From assembly GCA_005883305.1 (NCBI GenBank), contig VBAC01000001.1, forward strand, positions 1,984,001 to 2,048,000: a DNA stretch of 64,000 bases, read 5' to 3'. The translations under genes were made by a program, and so were the position numbers. This document shows, piece by piece, positions 19,798 through 29,532 of this stretch (positions are counted from its first letter, which is position 1; every line of letters begins with the position of its first letter). This DNA comes from Alphaproteobacteria bacterium (GTDB taxonomy: Bacteria; Pseudomonadota; Alphaproteobacteria; Sphingomonadales; Sphingomonadaceae). The notes under the pieces are model-generated. The model did not search any database, was not told where the DNA came from, and saw only the letters and a list, made by a program, of their open reading frames with translations.

Positions 19798-20710
19798 CCC
19801 CCGCCACCTCCGCCTCGATGAGAGCGCGGTAGAGGCGCTGGAGCCGCTCGACCATCGGCCCGCGCCCGCCCGAGATGTGCCGCCCGTCGATCGTCCGCAC
19901 CGGCACGACCCCGGCGAAGGTGCCGGTGACGAACGCCTCCTCGGCGCCATAGGCGTCCGTCAGGGAGAAGTTTTTTTCGAACACCGGAATCCCGTTGTCT
20001 CGGCAAAGGCGGATGACGTTGGCCCGGGTGATCCCGCCGAGGCAATAATCGCCGGTCGAGGTCCACACCTCGCCTTTGCGCACGATGAAGAAATGGGTCG
20101 AGTTGCAGGTCGCGACGAAGCCGTGCGGATCGAGCATCAGCGCCTCGTCCGCGCCCGCCTCGATCGCCTGGATGCAGGCGGTGATGCAGTTGAGCTTGGA
20201 ATGCGAATTGAGCTTGGGATCCTGAACGTCGGGAAAGCCGCGGCGGACGTGGACGGTGAACAGGGTGATCCCGCGCTCCGCCGTCTCCGGAGCGGCTTCC
20301 TTATATTCGGCGACGACGACGATCGTCGCGCCCGAGACGACCACGCGCGGGTCTTGGTACGGCGTCGAGCGAAGCCCGCGGGTGACCATCAGCCGGATAT
20401 GGACTCCATCGCCGTCCATCCCGTTGGCGGCCAGCGTCTCGAAGAGCCGCTTCGTCAGCGCCTCGCGGCTGAGCCCGATGTCCAGCGCGATCGCCTTGGC
20501 GCCCTCGTAGAGCCGGTCGAGATGCGCATCGAGGAAGGCGATCCGCCCCTTGTGGACCCGAAGCCCCTCCCACACCCCGTCGCCGAGCACGAAGCCCGAA
20601 TCGAACACCGAGACCATCGCTTCGGCCCGCGGCTTCAGCACGCCGTTGACGCTGATCAGGATCTGCGCGTTGCGCGGATCGGAGGCGCTGTCGTGGATCG
20701 GCTGGGCCAT
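19775..20710 (-). CDS. Class IV (fold IV) PLP aminotransferase, BCAT-like
   Basis: 311 aa, MAQPIHDSASDPRNAQILIS. Fold-IV hallmarks: VFDSGFVLGDGVWEGLRV near the N-terminus and the presumptive PLP lysine in PKLNSHSKLNCITA. Where branched-chain and D-amino-acid aminotransferases have a Glu that holds the PLP pyridine nitrogen (V-x-E-G-x-x-x-N-x-F), this protein reads VATCNSTHFFIV, so the Glu appears replaced by Thr. The last residues GGIDGDSY are encoded by a REP palindrome. Substrate uncertain; do not assume ilvE. Confidence 0.8.
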   Translation of the reverse strand: MAQPIHDSASDPRNAQILISVNGVLKPRAEAMVSVFDSGFVLGDGVWEGLRVHKGRIAFLDAHLDRLYEGAKAIALDIGLSREALTKRLFETLAANGMDGDGVHIRLMVTRGLRSTPYQDPRVVVSGATIVVVAEYKEAAPETAERGITLFTVHVRRGFPDVQDPKLNSHSKLNCITACIQAIEAGADEALMLDPHGFVATCNSTHFFIVRKGEVWTSTGDYCLGGITRANVIRLCRDNGIPVFEKNFSLTDAYGAEEAFVTGTFAGVVPVRTIDGRHISGGRGPMVERLQRLYRALIEAEVAGGIDGDSY

Positions 20711-20749
20711 GAACGGAGGGTGCAGCGCGCCCTCGCGCTTGGCAAGGCC

Positions 20750-21007
20750 TCAGGCCTCCGCGTCGCCGGCCACCTCGATGAAGCGCCGCGCCGCCGCGCG
20801 CTCGTCCGCCGACTTGAACGCCACGTCCACGTCGGGCGCGACATCGATCATGTGCATCAGCGCCCACAGGGCGAAGCGGCGGGCGGGGTCGCGGGCGAGG
20901 CCGAGGTCGACGCCCATCCGCTCGATCCCCGCCTCGAACGCGGCAGGCGGCACCTTTTCGAGGTCCGCCGTGCCGAAATATTGGCGCAGCTGGTCGTCGA
21001 GGTTCAC
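20750..21007 (-). CDS. Small conserved protein coupled to the CDF transporter
   Basis: 85 aa starting at GTG 21005-21007 (reads MNLDDQLRQYFGTADLEKVP); the GTGA overlap with the upstream stop indicates coupling. Soluble, helical-looking, with no recognised domain. Context (CDF exporter upstream, aminotransferase downstream) gives no clear job. Confidence 0.65.
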   Translation of the reverse strand: MNLDDQLRQYFGTADLEKVPPAAFEAGIERMGVDLGLARDPARRFALWALMHMIDVAPDVDVAFKSADERAAARRFIEVAGDAEA

Positions 21008-21936
21008 GCGAACGGCTTCTCGTTGCCCGCGCCCTGCTGGGGCCGGATGTAGAGCCGCTTGATGTGCGGCCAGTGGGTCTCGACCTCGGCCTCGATCGCG
21101 GCGACGATCCGCTCGACGTCGCCGGCGCTGATCGAATCGTCGAAGTCTGCGCTCATCGCCACCGTCACCTGGTCGGGCGCGCTGTGGACGGTGAGGATGT
21201 GGCCGACGCCGACCACGCCCGGCTGGCGCTCGGCCGAGGCGCGGATCGAGCGGATCAGCTCGGGATCGGCCGCCTCGCCGATCAGCAGGGCCTTGGATTC
21301 GACCGCCAGGACGAACGCCGTGAGGCCGAGGATGAGGCCGATGACGACCGAAGCGGCGCCGTCCCAGAAAGGATCGCCGCTCGCCTGGGCAAGCGCCACG
21401 CCCGCAGCGGCGACGAGGATTCCGGCCATCGCCGCGCCGTTCTCCAAGAGGACGATGAAGGCCGGCGGGTCCTTCGATTGCCGCACCGCCTGGATCCAGC
21501 CGAGCGGCCCCTTGGCGGCCCGGAATTCCTTGAACGCCGCCAGAGTCGATCCGCCTTCGAGCAGGAAGGCGACGAGCAAAACGCCATAGGCCACCAGCGG
21601 CGACACCGCATGCTCCGGCTCGAGGATGTGGATCACGCCCTCATAGATCGAAACGCCCGCGCCGAGCGCGAACACCAGGACGGCGACGACGAAGCTCCAG
21701 AAATAGAGCTCGCGCCCGTAGCCGAAGGGATGGTTCTCGTCCGGCGCCTTGCGCGACTGCCGCCGCCCCCAGATCAGCAGGATCTGGTTCAGCGAATCGA
21801 CCACCGAGTGGATCCCCTCGGTGAGCATCGCCGACGAGCCGGTCAGGCCCGCCGCGACGAACTTCGACACCGCGATGCCGAGGTTCGCGGCGAAGGCGAT
21901 CAGCAGGGTGCGGTTGTTATGGGCCTCGGCGCTCAT
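21004..21936 (-). CDS. Cation diffusion facilitator (zinc/divalent metal exporter)
   Basis: 310 aa inner-membrane protein. The N-terminal helices include ANLGIAVSKFVAAGLTGSSAMLTEGIHSVVDSLNQ, whose E...H...D pattern provides transport-site ligands, and HPFGYGRELYFWSFVVAVLVF, the HPFGYGRE motif of the SLC30A9-like CDF branch. A cytoplasmic C-terminal domain (VGVGHILTVHSAPDQVTVAM) completes the family layout. Predicted to use the proton gradient for export of Zn2+ or similar ions. Confidence 0.88.
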   Translation of the reverse strand: MSAEAHNNRTLLIAFAANLGIAVSKFVAAGLTGSSAMLTEGIHSVVDSLNQILLIWGRRQSRKAPDENHPFGYGRELYFWSFVVAVLVFALGAGVSIYEGVIHILEPEHAVSPLVAYGVLLVAFLLEGGSTLAAFKEFRAAKGPLGWIQAVRQSKDPPAFIVLLENGAAMAGILVAAAGVALAQASGDPFWDGAASVVIGLILGLTAFVLAVESKALLIGEAADPELIRSIRASAERQPGVVGVGHILTVHSAPDQVTVAMSADFDDSISAGDVERIVAAIEAEVETHWPHIKRLYIRPQQGAGNEKPFA

Positions 21937-22069
21937 GCGGGGGATTAGCTGGTTGCGGGGGGTTTTGTTCCGAGAGCGGTCGTGCCGTGCATCTAAGCCC
22001 AGTCAGGTGATTGGATATCGTGTCCCCGGAATCGTCGCCGGAATCGTCGAGAGCTCGATCACGGGCGCG

Positions 22070-22100
22070 TTAGTGCATTTAGTAAACTGTCACCGTAATT
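22070..22100. repeat. Boundary repeat, left of the orphan Rhs block
   Basis: TTAGTGCA, nine bases, then CTGTCACCGTAATT. The same two blocks lie in the same orientation at 24023-24044 without the nine-base insert. They bracket the displaced Rhs tip and its candidate immunity gene. A second partial AACCGTAATT follows at 22101-22112. Confidence 0.7.
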
Positions 22101-22133
22101 TAACCGTAATTAGGAAAATTAATTCAGCGCCTG

Positions 22134-22685
22134 TCATCTGCAGCGGAGAAATGCCTGATTTGCCGGCATCTGATAGGTGTAGCGCTCTACCTCGCTGGAA
22201 GGCATGGAAGTCCCGTTTGATCTCGGTCCAAACTGCCATTGACCGGCCGGGTCGTACCGTATCTCGAAGATACCCCGATCGAGGAAATAGCTGAAAGCGA
22301 AAGCGTCACCCAAGGTGCTGACATAGCGGCCTTGCCGGGGATCCCCGTGCTCTACCATCGAAATCTCATAAAAACGGTGTCCTCCGGCCATGAGGCCCTC
22401 GACATTGTGGGGAGTGCGACACAGGCGCGGAACTGCGATATGGAATCCCAATTCCTCGTTCTTGAAGCAATACACGATAGACGTCGAACAATCTTCCAAC
22501 GGTCGCACTTGAGACGCGATCGTAATGGTCAGGTCGGTCAAGTTTATCTCAATGCTCCCGCGTTCATTTACGAATACCGCAACTGACGCATCGCCCAGAT
22601 GAGGCACTTTAGCAACCGTCGACGCACAATTGCAGGCAAAGAATATAAATGGCGCGATAATGGCTCTGAAACCCATGTTTAACAT
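22134..22685 (-). CDS. Candidate immunity lipoprotein for the orphan Rhs toxin
   Basis: 183 aa; MLNMGFRAIIAPFIFFACNC is a lipoprotein-like signal with a Cys at the end of the hydrophobic stretch, and start could also be Met4 (22676). The mature part is polar and has no recognised domain. It is the first gene after the orphan toxin stop (79 bases), the position of immunity genes in Rhs/CDI loci. Composition is AT-richer than the flanking chromosome, as expected for an exchanged toxin-immunity cassette. Function is inferred from position only. Confidence 0.55.
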   Translation of the reverse strand: MLNMGFRAIIAPFIFFACNCASTVAKVPHLGDASVAVFVNERGSIEINLTDLTITIASQVRPLEDCSTSIVYCFKNEELGFHIAVPRLCRTPHNVEGLMAGGHRFYEISMVEHGDPRQGRYVSTLGDAFAFSYFLDRGIFEIRYDPAGQWQFGPRSNGTSMPSSEVERYTYQMPANQAFLRCR

Positions 22686-22763
22686 CCGTTATAAAAAACG
22701 CTGCATACAAAAGGAAGCTGAAGACTACGAGCAATTGCTTGGCCGATTCGGCTTGTTCCTCTC

Positions 22764-23951
22764 TCACGAATATCGTAGCCCGTACTGCCCCAGTCGATTT
22801 GTTCGTGTTGAATACTGATTGAACAATTGACGCCCCATGGAGGTGTTGTGCGAAACCTCGTGCAAAGCCAACGTGGTTACTCCGGCCGCCGCAGAATGCA
22901 GGTTGCTACTCATACCCGACTGGCCGGCCTGCATGACTCTGCTGACGGTTATTGAGATATTGCCCATCGATGACGTCTTTCCGCCCTCGCCGCTGGGGCC
23001 AGGTCCAGGCTGGCCGGGCGCGGGATCCGAGATCACGGCCCAGCTTGTTCGTGCCCATTCCCTCTGTATATTTGCCCCACTAACAGTCCCTTGGGCATTG
23101 CCTTCTGCATCTCGGACGGGGATAGCCTCATTTGGGTCCAGTCCCTGAATTTTGTGGTCGATAACCCTGACCGAATCCTGAAGCATCTGAGTCGCCTCAT
23201 TTCCGCTTTCACCAGCGCGATTGCGAACGATGCACTCTCCATCGATGCGATCACGGCATAGGCCAGTCGGATCGAGGCCGTTCACCGGATCATTGCCCAC
23301 ATAGCCGTACAGGTTCATCTGATCCTGATACCCCACCGGATCGACCTGCAGGAACCGCCCCAGCGTCGGCGAGTAGATGCGGGCCTTGTAATAATACATG
23401 CCAAGCTCGCCCATCCACGCCTGGCCGGTATATTGGAACCGGCCCTGGTTGTTCGCGCCGGGGATGCCCCATTCGTCATAGGCGTTGATCGCGAGCGGGT
23501 TGCCGCTCGCGTCGGTGACCGTGACGATCGTGCCCTGGTGGTCGCGGCGCAGGTAGCGCGCGTTGGACTGGGCGACGCTGCTCCCGCCGTACAGACCAGC
23601 GGATCGTCGGCGCCGCCGTCCGCGCGGTGCACGTAGCGGGCGAGCTGGTTGCCCGAAGCGTCATATTCGCCGACCAGGGCGTCGCCGTCGTAGAGATAGC
23701 GGATCGTCTCGAAGCCCGGGGCCGAGTTCGTCCACAGGCGGCCCAGCGGATCGTAGCGCAAGGTCGCGCCGGTCGAGGTGGTGACGAGGCGGTTCTCGAC
23801 GTCGTAGGTGAAAGTCCGGGTCCCGTCTGAGGTCAGATTGCCGTTGCCGTCATAGGTGAAGCTCGCGCCGCCGGCGGCGGTGTACTGGTTGAGCCCGTTG
23901 ACGCTGTAAGTGCGGTTGACGTTGTAGGTGCCGCCCCAGGAAAAGGCATTA
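22764..23951 (-). pseudogene. Orphan (displaced) Rhs C-terminal module with a HExxH toxin tip, frameshifted
   Basis: From about 23951 down the sequence copies the end of the main rhs gene ([39 protein letters not shown]). A one-base deletion near 23592 (relative to the intact copy at 25378-25388) shifts frame at the GADDPLV position. The second part is open from 23414 ([20 protein letters not shown]) through the Rhs cleavage-type motif NGLDPTG into a unique tip of ~165 residues. The tip holds [12 protein letters not shown], a zinc-peptidase HExxH motif, and stops soon after. There is no start codon with secretion signal, so it can be expressed only after recombination with a full rhs core, as known for rhs orphans. 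Confidence 0.8.
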
Positions 23952-24022
23952 GCCTGTCCCGGGCTCGATCCGGGGGTCGATGCGGAAAAGAACTCAAAAC
24001 CGCAGCGTCTGCGCGGATGCAA

Positions 24023-24044
24023 TTAGTGCACTGTCACCGTAATT
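24023..24044. repeat. Boundary repeat, right of the orphan Rhs block
   Basis: TTAGTGCA directly joined to CTGTCACCGTAATT, matching the left copy at 22070-22100 except for the missing nine bases. It lies just after the end of the immunity gene of the main rhs (stop at 24052) and just upstream of the truncated Rhs homology. Marks the likely edge of a duplicated or inserted segment. Confidence 0.65.
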
Positions 24045-24051
24045 CCCCGGC

Positions 24052-24453
24052 CTATGGAGCCGCAACCTCGGTAAATTGCCCGGCTCTCATGTCGGGGCAC
24101 AGCGTGGACCTATAAAAGCACGCGGAGGAATATCGCGCGGTTATCACGACAGGCCGATCGCCTCGATAGCCTCTGAATCTGTTCTCGCGGGTATAGACTA
24201 TGAACGGACTGCTGTCCGCGTACTCGCGATCGCACGCTTCGAAGCAAACCAGATAGGACGCTGCGAATCCGTTATCGTAAGGCCATATCCTCACGGTAAC
24301 CGTCCGCCCATCCCAGTCCCGGGGGTGCGCCATCAGATGCAGCACCTCGTCCTCGGAAAGATAATTTCCACTCGTTTGGGCCGCGGTTGTGGCGCATCCC
24401 GGCGACAGGAATGCCAGGGCCAATGCTGTCAGGTTGAACATGATGCGTCTCAT
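24052..24453 (-). CDS. Candidate immunity lipoprotein for the main Rhs toxin
   Basis: 133 aa, MRRIMFNLTALALAFLSPGC: a short hydrophobic signal ending in Cys, consistent with a lipoprotein though the lipobox (LSPGC) is not ideal. It contains LSEDEVLHLMAHPRDWDGRT and four other cysteines in the mature part. Starts 3 bases after the rhs stop, so it is in the same transcript and in the immunity position. No domain recognised; its likely periplasmic location suggests the cognate toxin acts there. Confidence 0.6.
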   Translation of the reverse strand: MRRIMFNLTALALAFLSPGCATTAAQTSGNYLSEDEVLHLMAHPRDWDGRTVTVRIWPYDNGFAASYLVCFEACDREYADSSPFIVYTRENRFRGYRGDRPVVITARYSSACFYRSTLCPDMRAGQFTEVAAP

Positions 24454-24456
24454 AAA

Positions 24457-27400
24457 TCACCAAGGAGCGAAGGTATCACGAATCCACTGGGGGGCCGAGG
24501 CGTAAGGGGGCGTGCTGCCTGCGACATTCGTCATTGTGAATCTCGAGCCATTCCAGCCGATCGCATTACTATTGCCTCCTTGCGCATAAATGCTCGGAAC
24601 TCGCTGCAACAGCACGTTCCCCGGATCGCCCACGCCCGGATATTCGCGGCCGGCGCCCGCGCCATGTTCGTGGCCGATGGCCAACAGGCCTCTCGGTGCA
24701 ACTGCCCGGCCCGAATCATCCGTTTGCGAAGACTGGTCCGCCCTCCCGATCGCGACGCCACCACTCGAAGTCGTGGCGGTAAAGACCTGTTCCACTGTCC
24801 CGCTCATAGCATTCGTGAGGCCGGTGCCAATTGCCCCACTGGGGGCATTCACCCTCATGTCAGCGACAACCGCAGGGTCCAGCCGACCCAATGAATTGAG
24901 CTGGGTTCTGAGAGTAGCGATACGGGCGTTATCAGAACCAGCTCGCAACCTGCTTCCCTCAGCGGGCTGATCGGCCGCTCGTATGTCGCGTCGGATAGCC
25001 CCCATCAAAGATCTTATTGTCTGTCGCGCTCTGCGGATTTCATCATCCGTCGCCATCCCGGTCGGATCGACTCCGTTCACCGGATCATTGCCCACATAGG
25101 CGTAGAGATTGATCTGATCGTCATACCCGATCGGATCGACCTGCAAAAACCGTCCCAGCGTCGGCGAGTAGATGCGGGCCTTGTAATAATACATGCCGAG
25201 CTCGCCCATCCACGCCTGGCCGGTATATTGGAATCTCCCCTGGTTGTTCGCGCCGGGGATGCCCCATTCGTCGTAGGCGTTGATCGCCAGCGGGTTGCCG
25301 CTCGCGTCGGTGACCGTGACGATCGTGCCCTGGTGGTCGCGGCGCAGGTAGCGGGCGTTGGACTGGGCGACGCTGCTGCCGCCATACCAGACCAGCGGAT
25401 CGTCGGCCCCTGAATCGGCGCCGTGGACGTAGCGGGCGAGCTGGTTGCCGGAGCCGTCATATTCGCCGACCAAAGCGTCGCCGTCGTAGAGATAGCGGAT
25501 CGTCTCGAAGCCCGGGGCCGAGCTCGTCCACAGGCGGCCCAGCGGATCGTAGCGCAAGGTCGCGCCGGTCGAGGTGGTGACGAGGCGGTTCTCGACGTCG
25601 TAGGTGAAAGTCCGGGTCCCGTCCGAGGTCAGATTGCCGTTGCCGTCATAGGTGAAGCTCGCGCCGCCGGCGGCGGTGTACTGGTTGAGCCCGTTGACGC
25701 TGTAAGTGCGGTTGACGTTGTAGGCGCCGCCCCAGGCATAGGCATTGTTGTTGCGGTAGCGAGACGTGATCTGGCTCGCCGCATTGTAGCCGAAGCTGTA
25801 GCCGACGCTCCCCGCGCCGCCCATATTGTGGCCGACATAGTTCAGCCGGTCGAGCGCGTCGTAACCATAGCCCGAATTGCCCGCGAGGGCGCCGGCATAG
25901 GATTGCTCGGTCACCGGACCGCGATCGCTGTAGGAGAAGCCCGAGAGCCAGCCCGTCCCCTGGTCCCGCACGATGTTCAGCCTGGAACGCGCGTCGTAGT
26001 CGTAGGTGAAAAAGACCCCATCGGGATGGGTGATCCTGCCCCGCCGGCTGGCGGCATCGTAAGCGTAGGTTAGCGACCGCGAGGTGCCGCCCATGTTGGT
26101 TGTCGTCGAGGCGAGCCGGCCGAAGCCGTCATAGGCGTTGGTGACGCCCTCGCCCGCCGTGCTGTCGAACCGGGCGTAGGTCTGCGCGTTGCGCAGATCG
26201 TAGCCGTAATAGACGTCGCGAGTGAAGCTCGGGTCGAGCCCGGAGCGCTCCGGCACGAGCTTCAGGATCATCCGGTTGAGATTGTCGTACTGATAGCTGA
26301 TGTATGAGCCGTCGCGCTTGCGCAGGCTCGTGCGGTTGCCGACCGCGTCGTAGCCATATTGTTCGTAATCGGACCAATTGACGCCGCCCGGGGACGTCGG
26401 GCTCGGCATCACCATATATTGCAGACGATCGAAGCCGTCGTAGAGGAATGTCGTGACGTTGGTGTTGGCGTCGTAGAGATGATCGCGCTGCCCGTTGGCG
26501 GTGTAGGTATAGGTGGCGTAATTCTGCTGCTGCGGCGTCAGATAGGCGCGGATCTCCTGGAGCAGCTGTCCGGCGGCATCGTAGCTGTTGACCGTGATCC
26601 GGTCCGGGCCCTGACTGCCGGCGGTGGTATGGGCGCAGGCGCCCGGCATCTGGCCGAAGGCGGCGGGATTCATCCGAACCGCGGTGCAGGTCAGCCGGCC
26701 CCGGTCGTCATAAGCCTTGTCGGTGACCGCGTAGGTGGTCCCGCCCGACGACACCGCCGCGCGGATCGGGTTTCGGTGGCTGTCATAGCTGACGTCGGTG
26801 CGGTTGAGCACGGTGAGGCTCGCGCTGTCGAAGGTTGGGATGGTGCCGATCTCGGAATAAAGCGGCTTGTCGTCCGCATCGCGATAGGTGATGCGCGTCG
26901 CCACCCTGACGCCGTTCGGCGCCGCTGCGCTGATCTCCCAGGTCTTGCGGCCCAGGACGTCGTAGCGGGCATAGGTGGCGTCCGCGGTTCCATCGAGTGG
27001 TCCGTCGGTCATCGTCAGCCGCCCGGCCGCGTCGTAGGCGTAGGCCGTGGTCAAGGTTAGCCCGGTCGCGGCATCGGTCTGGCGCATCGCGCTCGGAAGC
27101 GGGGCCGCGGCCGGAAGGTTGGGCGCGAGATAATCGTAAGCGGTGCGGATCGGGGCGTTGGCCGCACAGGTCGCGCCCGTGTCGCTGCAGACGCGAACCT
27201 CGCTTCTCCGGCCGAAGCCGTCGTAGATCGTCGACGTCCGGCGCCGGACGCCGGTGGCGTCGGCGGGGTCGATCCGCTCGGTCAGCTGGCCGCCGCTGTT
27301 ATAGGCATAATCGGTCTGCCGGTTCAGCGCATCGCGTGACGATGTGGGGCGGAAGCAGGACACGTCGGGGGCGATGATCGTGTCGCAAGAGGGGAAAGAC

Positions 27401-28650
27401 GCGGTCTCGGTGGCCGCGGCCTGGCCCGAGCCAGGCTTCGGCGTCGTCGTCCGTGAAACGACATTGCCGTGCTCGTCGTACAGGACGTTCGCGTAATTGC
27501 CCTCGGGCGAGGTGATCCGGACCGGGCGGTAGGCCTCATCGAACTGATAGGCCGTGGTCCGGCCGATCGAATCGGTCATGCCGGTCAGAACGACGCGCTG
27601 GTTGGAGATCGCGAAGGTGTAGACCTGGTTGAACCCGTTCGGGCCGGTGACGGCAAGGCGGGTATACCAATAGCTGCCCGTCTGCGCGTGGAAATAGGGC
27701 GCGCCGCCATTGTAGGTGTAGCTGTAATTGTACGTGACGCCGTCGCGGACGACCGAGGCGACGAGTGGCTGCGTCGCGGCCGTCACCTGCCGGGCCGGCG
27801 CGCTCTCGCCGGGCAAGGTGAGGCTTCCGGCCGTCGTCTCGATATCGGCTCCAAGACCGTTGTTGCAGCCGCTGCAGGTGTAGACCCGGCCGGCAAGGTC
27901 GGTGATCGTGCTGCCGGAATAGGTCAGCCGGCCGAGCGGGATGGTCGGCGCCGACAGCGAATAGAGCGTGACCACCGAGGGGGTGCCCCATGCACCGGGA
28001 TCGCCGTTGAAGTCGTTGCCCTGATAGGTGATCGATATCTCGTAGCCGTAGCTGCTCGTCACCCGGATCGGCCGGTAGAAGCGACGGTTGGGGATGAAGT
28101 CGCCGGCGAGCATGGCGGTGTCGTAGCTGTAGCTGATCGATTCGCCGTTCGGGTGGGTGACGCTCGACGCATAGGCCTGGAACACGCCGGGATTGCCGGT
28201 CGTGTTCACATGCACATTGGTGAAATTCCAGTTGGCTGCGGTGCCGGCTTGGCGGAACGTGGCGTTCGGGCGGAAATAGGATCCCGTTCCCGTGACGCTG
28301 GTGCAGTCCGCGACGTCGATGCAGCGGAAGGATTCGGAACCGCCGGTGCCGGTGTGCACCGTATAGTTGCCGGTCGGATATTCGCCGGGACCGCCATATT
28401 TGCGGCCGATGACATAGGGGGCTGCGTTCTGGACCCGGTCGAACCGGAGGTTGGGCGCGCCCGGCACCGACAGCACCGGCGGCTCGATCGTGGTTTTGCC
28501 GGTGGTCAGGTTCACCCCGTTGAGGTCGCTCTCGACGCGGAGCGGCGACACCGTCGGCGGAATGTCCTGCGCCTGTGCGGCGGCGCCCATCCCGATCGCC
28601 GCGGCGAATGCGAGTAGAGTGCGACCGCACCACCTCTTCGCCCGATCCAT
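24457..28650 (-). CDS. Secreted Rhs/YD-repeat protein with JAB-like C-terminal tip
   Basis: 1397 aa from ATG 28648-28650. A Sec signal ([20 protein letters not shown], ending AQAQD) leads a long series of YD repeats (for example [28 protein letters not shown]). Near residue 1190 the conserved Rhs core end [20 protein letters not shown] and GVDPTG appear, followed by a unique ~180-residue tip. In the tip, [20 protein letters not shown] followed by DPGNVL looks like the HxH...D metal site of JAB/DUF4329-type Rhs tips. The immunity candidate follows after 3 bases and the companion gene at 28686 precedes. Polymorphic toxin, possibly antibacterial. Confidence 0.85.
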   Translation of the reverse strand: MDRAKRWCGRTLLAFAAAIGMGAAAQAQDIPPTVSPLRVESDLNGVNLTTGKTTIEPPVLSVPGAPNLRFDRVQNAAPYVIGRKYGGPGEYPTGNYTVHTGTGGSESFRCIDVADCTSVTGTGSYFRPNATFRQAGTAANWNFTNVHVNTTGNPGVFQAYASSVTHPNGESISYSYDTAMLAGDFIPNRRFYRPIRVTSSYGYEISITYQGNDFNGDPGAWGTPSVVTLYSLSAPTIPLGRLTYSGSTITDLAGRVYTCSGCNNGLGADIETTAGSLTLPGESAPARQVTAATQPLVASVVRDGVTYNYSYTYNGGAPYFHAQTGSYWYTRLAVTGPNGFNQVYTFAISNQRVVLTGMTDSIGRTTAYQFDEAYRPVRITSPEGNYANVLYDEHGNVVSRTTTPKPGSGQAAATETASFPSCDTIIAPDVSCFRPTSSRDALNRQTDYAYNSGGQLTERIDPADATGVRRRTSTIYDGFGRRSEVRVCSDTGATCAANAPIRTAYDYLAPNLPAAAPLPSAMRQTDAATGLTLTTAYAYDAAGRLTMTDGPLDGTADATYARYDVLGRKTWEISAAAPNGVRVATRITYRDADDKPLYSEIGTIPTFDSASLTVLNRTDVSYDSHRNPIRAAVSSGGTTYAVTDKAYDDRGRLTCTAVRMNPAAFGQMPGACAHTTAGSQGPDRITVNSYDAAGQLLQEIRAYLTPQQQNYATYTYTANGQRDHLYDANTNVTTFLYDGFDRLQYMVMPSPTSPGGVNWSDYEQYGYDAVGNRTSLRKRDGSYISYQYDNLNRMILKLVPERSGLDPSFTRDVYYGYDLRNAQTYARFDSTAGEGVTNAYDGFGRLASTTTNMGGTSRSLTYAYDAASRRGRITHPDGVFFTYDYDARSRLNIVRDQGTGWLSGFSYSDRGPVTEQSYAGALAGNSGYGYDALDRLNYVGHNMGGAGSVGYSFGYNAASQITSRYRNNNAYAWGGAYNVNRTYSVNGLNQYTAAGGASFTYDGNGNLTSDGTRTFTYDVENRLVTTSTGATLRYDPLGRLWTSSAPGFETIRYLYDGDALVGEYDGSGNQLARYVHGADSGADDPLVWYGGSSVAQSNARYLRRDHQGTIVTVTDASGNPLAINAYDEWGIPGANNQGRFQYTGQAWMGELGMYYYKARIYSPTLGRFLQVDPIGYDDQINLYAYVGNDPVNGVDPTGMATDDEIRRARQTIRSLMGAIRRDIRAADQPAEGSRLRAGSDNARIATLRTQLNSLGRLDPAVVADMRVNAPSGAIGTGLTNAMSGTVEQVFTATTSSGGVAIGRADQSSQTDDSGRAVAPRGLLAIGHEHGAGAGREYPGVGDPGNVLLQRVPSIYAQGGNSNAIGWNGSRFTMTNVAGSTPPYASAPQWIRDTFAPW

Positions 28651-28685
28651 TCTGCCCCCTTCGAACATGTCGAACTCCGCCCGCG

Positions 28686-29297
28686 TTAGTTGTTGCCGCA
28701 TGTGCCGCTGGTGATGGTGATGGTGAGCGATCCCGTCGCCTGGGCGCCGAGTGAATCCTGGACGACGTAGCTGACGTTGGCCGTGCCGGTGATCTCGTTC
28801 GGCGTGAACAGCACGCTCGTGCCCGAAATGGACGGCGTGCCCCGGGTCCCGCCGCCGGAAACGCCGACCAGCGAAAGCGGTGTGTTGCCGTCGGGATCGT
28901 AATCGTTGGCCAGCACCGCGAACGTCGTCGCCACGCATTTGGTCATTCCGCCGCTGTCGGCGACCGCGACCGGCGGCTGGTTTCCCGACGGCGGCGGAGG
29001 TGGCGGCGGCGGTGGCGGTGGCGAGCCCGAGCAGGATGTCGGGGGCGGCGAAGGAGCGGTGCCGCCCACGCCGGACACGGCATAGATGCAGCGATTTCCC
29101 GCCGGATCGTAGGCAAGTCCGGTCGACTGTCCGTTGCTGGTTCCGCCGGTGACTGTCGACTCGACGAGCCGGCCCAGCGGGTCATATTTGTAGACGACCG
29201 TTTCCTGGGCGAGGAGACTGGCCGGGATGATGACGGCGCCGATCGTCGTCCCCAGCAGCAAAGCCGGCTTCATTTTCACGCGCAGCTCCCCCTTCAT
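28686..29297 (-). CDS. Secreted companion of Rhs: YD motif, polyproline linker, Ig-like domain
   Basis: 203 aa. Probable signal peptide ([20 protein letters not shown], ending LLAQE; the start may be Met9). Residues ~30-70 carry one Rhs-like unit ([20 protein letters not shown]). A run of 11-12 prolines follows, then a cadherin/VCBS-like Ig domain ([30 protein letters not shown]). It ends 35 bases before the rhs start and is almost certainly in the same operon. It could be a surface partner or a recombination-derived piece of a longer ancestor. Confidence 0.75.
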   Translation of the reverse strand: MKGELRVKMKPALLLGTTIGAVIIPASLLAQETVVYKYDPLGRLVESTVTGGTSNGQSTGLAYDPAGNRCIYAVSGVGGTAPSPPPTSCSGSPPPPPPPPPPPSGNQPPVAVADSGGMTKCVATTFAVLANDYDPDGNTPLSLVGVSGGGTRGTPSISGTSVLFTPNEITGTANVSYVVQDSLGAQATGSLTITITSGTCGNN

Positions 29298-29532
29298 CAG
29301 ACAAGCCCCCGCGCCCGGCAGTCAACCGGCTGGCGCTCGACTTGGCGATGTCACGCTTTTGACAGAACCCCTATTGTCCGAGCCAATATCTTTTGACGCG
29401 ATATCGGGCTCGCGACTCGCCGATGAGTCGGCCGCATCAGATGACGATTTGGTGGCGGAATCAATGGCCGGGAATTACGGTATTTTTTGGCTGTCGACCC
29501 AAGAGGACCGGATGACGAGCGCTGGGCCGACT

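Noticed and set aside
24457-29297. Reading the rhs gene and its companion as one frameshifted gene
   Set aside because: Each has its own start and signal peptide, and the companion ends in a complete Ig-like domain with a normal stop.
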